NCBI GenBank assembly: GCA_036874045.1
Contig: CM072339.1
Span: 11,787,501-11,851,500 of the forward strand
Source of the DNA: Cymodocea nodosa
Taxonomy: Eukaryota; Streptophyta; Magnoliopsida; Alismatales; Cymodoceaceae
Reading direction: 5' to 3'
Length of the DNA stretch: 64,000 nt
Positions within the stretch are counted from its first letter, which is position 1. Every line of letters starts with the position of its first letter. Of the stretch, positions 56,768 through 64,000 are shown piece by piece. Below the pieces are notes generated by a model. It was given only the letters and a program-made list of their open reading frames with translations, did no database searches and was not told the DNA's origin. The translations under genes were made by a program, and so were the position numbers.

Positions 56768-58325
56768 GCTAGCAGTATGTTATTTAAGAAAGGGGCGTAA
56801 ACGGTTATGGAAACTTTCCAAAAATACACCTTTGGTGCAAAAATCAAATCTCCATCAAATCTTCATGAAATGCTACGAAATAAGTGCACCTTGAAAGTAA
56901 ATCTGTTACACTAACAAGGAAAATTTACAGAACTGAATTCCACAAAATATACGACGCAAGCACAGCATAGGCGTCGAGCTCAAAATTAGCACTCGATAGA
57001 GACTCAAAACCGTTGATACCATTCTTGAACAAGTGCATACAATTCGAAGAAAAGCTACTAACAATCTAGCCATCTAAGAAACGGAAAACTGCCTTCACAA
57101 TTTACACCATCACCATCATTCACACGAAACATATGATATGAACTCAATTCTTATATCAATTAACATCAAAACAATATATAATCTTTAATTTAGAACATTT
57201 GAAATAAAGATTTATGCATAGAATTTCGTTCTTCCACATACTCAAACTATACTCATACATATAAAATTGGAAAACATGAAAACTAGTATAAGGATCTCTC
57301 CTTTCCATCATACCTTTTAATCCTCCACGTTTCTTCAAGCAATGACTCCCCAAAGTCCTTGAAATCGATGCTCCATAAGGCTGTCACCACCTGTAGCACG
57401 TCCAAGTGAAGCTTCTAAGGTTGCCTTGAAGAAGAGTGGTGCACGTCCTCAAGATCTTGCCTCCAAGACCCACAACTTTGGCTTCCACATCTAAGAATGG
57501 TGCTTCCGATGACTCAACCCTGAAGATCCTAACTTTTTGCTCCACTCCAAATCAGTCACATGAGCCTCCCAATCCACCAAGATGAACGCCCAAGGAGATC
57601 CTAACGTATGGCCATCTGAATTGAAGAGAAGGTGTCTTCTAGGAGGAGTGGAAGACGCCAAAGCTCACCATTCTTGAAGGGAGCTTATTCAAGATCAAGG
57701 GGAAGATGGGACTTTCTGGATGAAGATGCTGGAATGGTTGGAACCGCCAGCTGCAATGTGTTGGAAGAGGAGGAGATAGCCTAGAATTGAGTGGTCAAAC
57801 ACTTTAAATACTCTAGGCTTTTGTTGCTTGGGCTCCAATAAGTTGCATCCAATGGCCCACATTTTTTCCTCTTTAATCCACCTTGATTTCATGATTTATT
57901 GACCTATAAAACTCAAAACCAAGTTGGATGCACATATACATTGAATATAAATCATATGATGCAAATATAGTATACATGCATGCATGAGTTGCCATATATG
58001 GAAAGTTGCCAAATTAGGAAGGTTTTGGTCTACAACTTTTTCACATGTACATACATGAATTACTTAAAGTTCTTTAGTTTAACATCATATTTAAGTGATT
58101 TGGCAATCATACAATGTATATAAAGTCATACATTGAAGAATTATAAGAATTATGTCTAATACAATGTCTATTGACTAGGTATTTAATTGATAAAGGATAA
58201 ATTTGTACATTATCAACTATTTAATCCCTAATTCATGCATATGTCTAAAAATATGATTTTCATGTAATCCTTTATAAGAACATATATAATGATGACTTAT
58301 AATCCTTAACATGCATGAATTAACA
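56768..58325 (-). repeat. B 5' LTR, second part (likely)
   Basis: Unique in this window and non-coding, placed by continuity on the far side of the lone LTR. It contains a GC-richer stretch (57360-57800) with many CTTC/GAAG words. Short ORFs here lack recognisable domains. The outer end is not defined because a truncated A LTR follows. Confidence 0.45.
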
Positions 58326-60413
58326 TATACTTTAACTGCAAGTGCATAGTGTCTATTGTATCAGTGTGTAAGTATAGGTCGATCCCACAGGGAGTTGCTG
58401 AAGAATTTGAGAACTGTTCATTTGTTAACAATCAAATTTATATATTCAATAAGCTCTCTGTTAAATTACAGTTAACTCAATGAACTTTGTCCGTTGAGTT
58501 ATGGCTAACTCAATGGACTAACCTCGTAGACTTAAGTTAACTCCACAAACCTGACTTTTCTTTTTAATACTACTGTTTACGAAGGAATTCAGCCAACCAT
58601 TGGGTAATTCCACAGATTGTAAATAACATCAATTAAGCTCTTTAATGTTAGTTAACATTGGATTTATCATTAAGCAATACTAACATTCAGATAATTCAAA
58701 TAGTAACCATTAAAATCTTTAAGTCTTTTGATCGAACCAATTTCAGTAAACTGTAAAACTAAAACTAACATAAAACAATCACAACACTAATAAATATAAC
58801 ATTAATCACGATACAACACAAACAATACAACACTCAAATACAACATACAATAGCAGATAAGTTGTTTTTGGTATTTTTGGTTTAATATGAACATGGAAAT
58901 GGGCGAAAGGTGAAATGTAAAGTAATCTCAATCGACAATAAATACTTTCGTCACTACATACGACGCAATTACACCATTGAAAATTAAACCACTTACAATC
59001 CTATCTCCTCTCCCTATGGAATCGCAAGTCCAGAATTGCAAGATAATCTCTTCTTCAGCATACAGGCATTAACCCGAAGTTAAGGCTAGAAGCTTTACGT
59101 TCTCCTGAAATATGAGTCGGTGCTTGGTGAAAATGATTTCCCTTCCCGCGACATGATCACTCCTCATAGTGGTTGTCAGGCACTATGTTTGGCTCAGAAT
59201 CGACCCGACATCAGGAAAGTATTCTCACAGACCTCCGATGGTTGGAGATTATGATAGTGACGGTGGTGATAATGATGGTTGGTATGGTACTTTGGAGAAT
59301 TGCCGATACTACCTGTAGAAAGCTCGGTGCTCCTCCTCTGTACACACTAGCTGTCCATCGATCACACACTTTTCTTCTTTTTCTTCTTTTCTTTTATATT
59401 TCTTCAGTAGTAGCTGCTTCTGCTTCAATGGTTGGTTGGATTTCCTTCATTCATATCAACGGTGATGATTTCTTCTCCCTTCGACGAGTGAATTCCTACG
59501 TGATACGTGCAATCGTGGTTTTTCCTTCCAACTGTCCTGTTTCTGCAACCGCTATAGTGGCATATTAGAAAATAAATAGTCCGTGGAGTTACAGATAACT
59601 CAACGGACTTACCTCGTTGATTTAACTATAAAACACATGCATAAATTTAACTATCCGATGCTCAGGTACATTTCAGATGCTTATAAATTTAACTATCTAA
59701 TGCTTAGATGCATTTCAGATAGTTACAAATAACTCACCGATATATAACTTAAGTAAATCTACCAGATCTTGACACATGTCAACAGCAGTTTAATAATAAA
59801 ATATACATTTCGGAGAGTTACAGGTCTAACGATCCGATGCTCAGATGCATTTCGGATAGTTACAACTAACTCACCGAAAGTCCACTTAAGTCACTTTATC
59901 AGAACATGACACGTGTCCACAGCTATTTTATAAATAAAAAGAGATTTTAGAGAGTTACACATATAATTGTCCGATGCCCAACTGCAATTTCGGATAGTTA
60001 TAAATAACTCACCGAAAGTTCACTTAAGTCATGCATTATGGTTTCGACACGTGTACTTCTAGAAATAATAAAATATTCTTTTAAAGCATAACTGTTCGGC
60101 AATATAAACATAACTATCCGATACATGTTCGGCATGTTAAACATAACTGTTCGAAATATGTTCGGTATGTTAAACATAACTGTCCGAAATATCAAAAAAT
60201 TCGGATACTTAAGAATTTCACAGCCTGCAACTTACCGACAGTTCAGAAATGTACCAAATTGACATTAATTCCCCAAAATTAAGCAGATTCTTTAATTAAA
60301 GCATATAACAGTGTAATTATAACATAATAGCTTAATTCTCATATGATAAGCTAAATATTATGTAATTAATCATCATTTAACCGTTAATAATATGCACTTT
60401 TTCATTCTAAACA
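58326..60413 (-). repeat. truncated family A LTR
   Basis: The minus strand starts TGTTTAGAATG at 60413 and runs through U3 stem-loops and the TATA box (59391-59398), but it lacks the last 130-140 bases, so homology stops near 58326 at CTTTAACTGCAAG. It interrupts the A4 pol ORF at 60414. No polypurine tract precedes its start, so it is an insertion or recombination product, not the 3' LTR of A4. Confidence 0.82.
59391..59398 (-). promoter_or_regulatory. LTR TATA box (truncated LTR)
   Basis: TATAAAAG on the minus strand, same context as in the other A LTRs. Confidence 0.55.
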
Positions 60414-60722
60414 CTAGCACATATATTGTTCCGGTTTGTCCATGTTTTACTCTAAGCTATGCTCTAGTCTATCATACCTATCCCAAACTTCCTTGTCTCT
60501 CAACATATTATACATTCTAAACTGACCATCAGTTGGGTAAACTATAGGATTCTCATACTCAGCTCTATTATATTGAATATAATTCATTTGTTGTTCATGT
60601 GATCTAACCATCTGCAATCGTCTCAGTTTCAAACAATCAAAGATGTCGTGACCTTCCAAATTACAGAATTCACATATGCTAACTACAGGTTTCAAAAATC
60701 TTGAAGCATAAGCATATACCAT
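60414..60722 (-). pseudogene. A4: start of zinc knuckle-pol ORF
   Basis: ATG 60722 (minus) opens MVYAYASRFLKPVVSICEFC with knuckle CEFCNLEGHDIFDC and the same following residues as A1 and A3 (RLQMVRSHEQQMNY). About 100 codons remain, with a TAG near 60443, before the inserted LTR at 60413. It shows a fourth case in which the knuckle, not capsid, is the first coding feature after the primer site. Confidence 0.85.
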
Positions 60723-60803
60723 ATTCTCAATTATAGAATAAAACACACAACACTCCTCCTGCTATTAAAACAAAACAGCACTCATAGTTGCTTAGCTTCT
60801 CAA

Positions 60804-60821
60804 TCCCTAGCAACGGCGCTA
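60804..60821 (-). promoter_or_regulatory. primer binding site of A4
   Basis: The minus strand reads TAGCGCCGTTGCTAGGGA, three changes from the tRNA-Asp complement, 82 bases before the pol ATG. Confidence 0.78.
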
Positions 60822-61904
60822 GAAAACTTATTTGGTGTGAAAAGTTAAATCTTAAACTTGCTTATATCAGTAATTTCTTTTAGAATTAAACAAACAAACT
60901 TTCACACAAATTAGATATTAATTCTATTTTATATTTTTAACTGCAACTGCACAATGTATATTATATTTTTATGCAAGTACAGGTCGATCCCACAGAGATT
61001 GAGTAAGAATTGTGTACTATTCCGATTTTTATATTGAAGTACAAATGTGTTTAGTAAGCACTCTATTGAGTTACAGTTAATACAACAGACCTAGTTCGTA
61101 GAGTTATGGCTAACTCAACGGACTAACCTCATAGACTTAAGTTAACTCCACGAACCTAATTTTTCCAGTTGAATATTGTTAATTATAGAGGAATTCGGCC
61201 AACCATTGGACAATTCCACAGATTGTAAATAACATCAATTAAGCTCTTTAATGTTAGTTAATATTAGATTTATCGTTAAGCACTACTAACATTTAGATAT
61301 TTCCAATAGTAACCATTAAAATCTTTAAGTATCTAGAACGAATCAATTTCAGTAAACTGTAAAACTATTTTCTACTTTCTAAATCAAACAAACATAACAC
61401 ATTCACAATATTGACAATGATAACATTAATCATGATACAAAAAAACAATACAATACTTTAATACTAAACATAAACACAAATAATTTGTTGTTTTGGTATT
61501 TTTGTTTTGATATGTTCTTGAAGATGAATGAAAGGTGAAATGTAAAAATCTCTATCAACAGTAAATGCTTCTGTCACTACATGCGACGTGATTACACTAA
61601 TGAAAACTTAATCACTTACAATCTTGCCTCCTCTTCCTATAGAATCACAAGTCCAAAATTGCAAGATGATTTCCTTTTCAGCATACTCGCATCAACCCGA
61701 AACCAAGGCTAGAAGCTTTACGATCTCTTGAGATATGAGTCGGTGCTTGGTGAAAATGGCTTCCCTTCCCGCGACGTGATCACTCCTCACAATGGTTGTT
61801 AAGTATCATGTTTGGCTTGGAATCGACCCAACATCATGAAAGTATCCTCACAGACCTCTGATGGTTGGTGATTTTGGTGGTGGTGTGGAACTTTAGGGAA
61901 CTTC

Positions 61905-62440
61905 CTATTGAGGAACTTGCTAAAGGACTCGACAGGTGATAGGCTAAGGGACCTGAAGGACCTGGAGGGTGAAGGGAGAAGGCCTTAGGGACCTATGGGA
62001 GAAGGGGGTTAATCCTAATGGTTCCTCCCACGAACTTGGATTTGTGAGGGATTCTAGGCTTACTTAAAAGGATTGGTAACGTCGTTGCTATCAGCTCGAG
62101 CTTTTGGCATAATGGTAGCCCAATCCTAACAAGTGGTATCAAAGCCTACTCATAGACGCAGGTTCGAATCCTCGAGAATGCATTATGGGATGCATTTTTT
62201 TTGGGGGGGGGGGATTATTAATGAACCTGTTGAGGGACTCAACGAGTGATGGGCTAAGGGACCTGAAGGACTTGGAGGGTGTAGGGAGAAGGCCTTAGGG
62301 ACCTATAGGAGAAGGGGGTTAATCCTAATGGTTCCTCCCACGAACTCAAACTTGTGAGGGATTCTGGGCTTACTTAAAAGGATTGGTAACATCGTTGCTA
62401 TCAACTCGAGCTTTTAGCATAATGGTAGCCCAATCCTAAC
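61905..62440 (+). mobile_element. TRIM-like miniature LTR retrotransposon
   Basis: Two direct repeats of about 227 bp (61905-62131 and 62214-62440) flank an 80-bp centre. The centre begins TGGTATCAAAGCC (62134-62146), a primer site complementary to initiator tRNA-Met with one change, and ends in an 11-G run (62203-62213) serving as polypurine tract. ACTTC flanks both sides (61900-61904 and 62441-62445) as target duplication. There is no coding capacity, as usual for TRIMs, so it would move only with enzymes from other elements. The repeats differ at around 20 sites by eye. Confidence 0.85.
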
Positions 62441-62502
62441 ACTTCTGACGCTACCTGCAATTAGCGCGGTTCTCCACTACTGCTCACACAATTTTTCTTC
62501 GT

Positions 62503-62510
62503 CTTTTATA
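62503..62510 (-). promoter_or_regulatory. LTR TATA box (A4)
   Basis: TATAAAAG on the minus strand, in the context AATTATAAAAGAC. Confidence 0.5.
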
Positions 62511-63323
62511 ATTCTTATAGTAGTAACTGCTCCTGCTTAGATGATTGATTGAATTTCCTTCATTCATATCAACGATGGTGATTTCTTCTTCATTCCATAA
62601 ATGAATTCTTTCGTGATACGTGCAATCATGGTTTTCCTTCGAATATCTTGTTTCTGCAATTGCTACAGTGGCATATTAGAAAATATATGGTCCATGGAGT
62701 TATAGCTAACTCAACGGACTTACTTCGTTGATTTAACTATAAAACACGTGCAATAAAGAAATAAGCTGCTAACATAACACATTACCTTAGTGTGTATTCA
62801 TGTAACTCAACGTGTATAGTTATACTAACTTAACGAGTTATACATGTGCAACTCACGTGATATACTAAAGCATTTAAAGTCAACAAATGCATAATTTTAA
62901 CTTAACAAGTTCAGATATTTTGGATACTTATGAGTCTATCTGATGCCTAAATGCATTTTGGACATTTAATAAATAACTTACCAAACATCTACTTAAGTCA
63001 TGCATTGATGTTTCAACATGTGTACTCTAGGAAATAAGAAAATATTCTTTAAACATTTAAAACATAACTGTTTGGTACATTAAACATAACTCTCCGAAAT
63101 AACAGAAAATTTAGATACTTAAGAATTTCACAGCCTACAATTCACCGACAGTTTAGAAATGTACTTAATTAACATTAATTCCCTGAAATTATGCAGATTC
63201 TTTCATTAATGCATATAATAGTGCAATTATAACATAATGACTTAATTCTTATATGATAAGCTACATATTATGCAATTAGCCATCATTTAACCCTTAATAT
63301 CATGCACTTTTTTATTCTAAACA

Positions 63324-64000
63324 TAGAGCATATTGAAAATGTTCCTTACACTATTGAAGTTGAAGAATCAAGCTTACATACAGCTTCAAGAAAATATTTT
63401 CACAAAAGAATAACATGACATTCATTTTGAAGAAGAGGTTCCTGAAGATGAATTAAATTCTGAATCAAGGCTTTAGGTATCAACTTCTTTATGTAAAGTA
63501 TTACAAATTCAAGGTAATTCAATTCATTTTAGATCTGAGGAAGCATTGTAGAAATTCAATAATCTGATTACATGTCAGATTCTACATGCTCGTCTAATAA
63601 AATTCAGAATTTTGATAGAAATAAGAGATCTATTTGAGTTTCAAGGCCTAATTCAATTCTTGCCAGTTAGAATGAAATGGAAATAATATAAAGAGCTTAT
63701 TGCAGCCTTTTATAGCAATCTAGTTAAGAATGACAATATACTGAAAACTCAAATAAATCAACAGGAGTTCACATTGTCTCCTGAATTCATTTTTGAAGTT
63801 CTGGGATTAAAAAATGAAGGTGTTGTTGTTACAAATAGATTTGACAAGATTAGATAGCTGGAATGGGACATTCACTCGTTATCAAAGATTCCAAATGTAT
63901 ATAGTGAAATGAGGTTAATGGAAAATCTGAATGTAGAGGCTAGGTTTATTACAAATATATTGCATGCCAATTTATTTCAAAGAGTCGGACACAATATGAA
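63324..64000 (+). pseudogene. ORF2-like fragment, runs off the window
   Basis: Plus-strand coding remnant with the ORF2 C-terminal domain: IRDLFEFQGLIQFLP (63621 onward), AFYSNLV, FTLSPEFIFEVLGLKNEG (63772 onward) and FITNILHANLFQRVGHN at the window edge. TAG/TAA stops occur near 63474, 63549, 63684 and 63855. It diverges strongly from the A1-A3 ORF2, so it probably belongs to a different element subfamily. The A4 LTR abuts it at 63323. Confidence 0.72.

Larger units (their letters stand above)
30058..58325 (-). mobile_element. element B: Athila-like retrotransposon, broken by nested insertions
   Basis: This is a minus-strand element whose parts are 30058-36794, 51583-54753 and about 56768-58325. 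The A3 element (36795-51577) and a lone A LTR (54754-56767) are inserted in it. The order on its own strand is LTR, primer site (54275-54292), leader with stem-loops, zinc-knuckle and linker ORF, PR-RT-RNase H-INT, then gag and 3' region. The A3 interruption sits between the linker and the protease and is bracketed by TTAAT. The right LTR boundary is uncertain. Confidence 0.8.
60829..63323 (-). repeat. A4 5' LTR, divergent, with nested TRIM
   Basis: The minus strand starts TGTTTAGAATA at 63323 and ends near 60829. It is more diverged than other A LTRs (for example ATTTTTAACTGCAACTGCAC). The TATA box is at 62503-62510. A 536-bp element is inserted at 61905-62440; without it the LTR would be about 1.96 kb. 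Confidence 0.82.

Noticed and set aside
57156..57892. Two 65-codon minus-strand ORFs
   Set aside because: No domain, no related frame elsewhere, and they lie in the presumed B LTR.
62101..62190. tRNA gene
   Set aside because: B-box-like GGTTCGAATCC is present, but no cloverleaf can be drawn and it lies next to a retrotransposon primer site.
58326..63323. A4 as an intact element with 58326-60413 as its 3' LTR
   Set aside because: No polypurine tract precedes that LTR, its U5 end is missing, and it belongs to a less diverged LTR group than the A4 5' LTR.

Overview
This is transposon-packed plant nuclear DNA, AT-rich. I found no certain free-standing host gene, tRNA or rRNA gene. The flowering-plant call rests on Athila-like Ty3/gypsy elements with a tRNA-Asp-type primer site, a SIRE-like Ty1/copia fragment, and an F-box gene of plant type. 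I cannot name the species.

Two gypsy families dominate. Family A has LTRs of about 1.6-2.5 kb that start TGTTTAGAATG and end near CCCAAACA. Family B is a more distant relative. Layout: 1-2664, minus-strand pol fragment (A0). 2720-10290, 5' part of a plus-strand element (A1). 10291-18907, a scrambled block holding a deleted SIRE-like copia fragment, an inverted piece of A 3' region, a copia LTR, and a minus-strand ORF (D) with an LTR-like leader. 18908-30057, 3' part of a plus-strand A element (A2). 30058 to about 58325, a minus-strand B element broken by a full A element (A3, 36795-51577, TTAAT target duplication) and by a lone A LTR (54754-56767). From about 58326, a truncated A LTR, then the 5' end of a divergent A element (A4) whose LTR holds a TRIM-like element. 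63324-64000, part of another ORF2.

The notable result is gene order. Usual gypsy order is gag-pol. In family A it is LTR, primer site, zinc knuckle fused to PR-RT-RNase H-INT, a separate ORF2 (plant-transposon-protein-like), then the Gag capsid ORF, then a 379-codon F-box ORF, then the polypurine tract and LTR. A3 shows the whole order within one target duplication. A2 repeats the 3' half, and B independently has capsid gag downstream of integrase. Downstream ORFs are preceded by conserved signals that could let them be expressed separately: a TATA box and palindrome before gag, telo-box-like leaders before ORF2, and a candidate splice donor and acceptor bracketing gag. I read family A as a pol-first retrotransposon with a resident F-box protein gene. 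That reading is inference. All copies here carry stops or frameshifts.

A second theme is arrays of short inverted repeats built around GTTA...TAAC. They fill the LTRs, spacers and leader regions of both families. ORF names below (pol, ORF2, gag, F-box) are positional, and most entries are pseudogenes.
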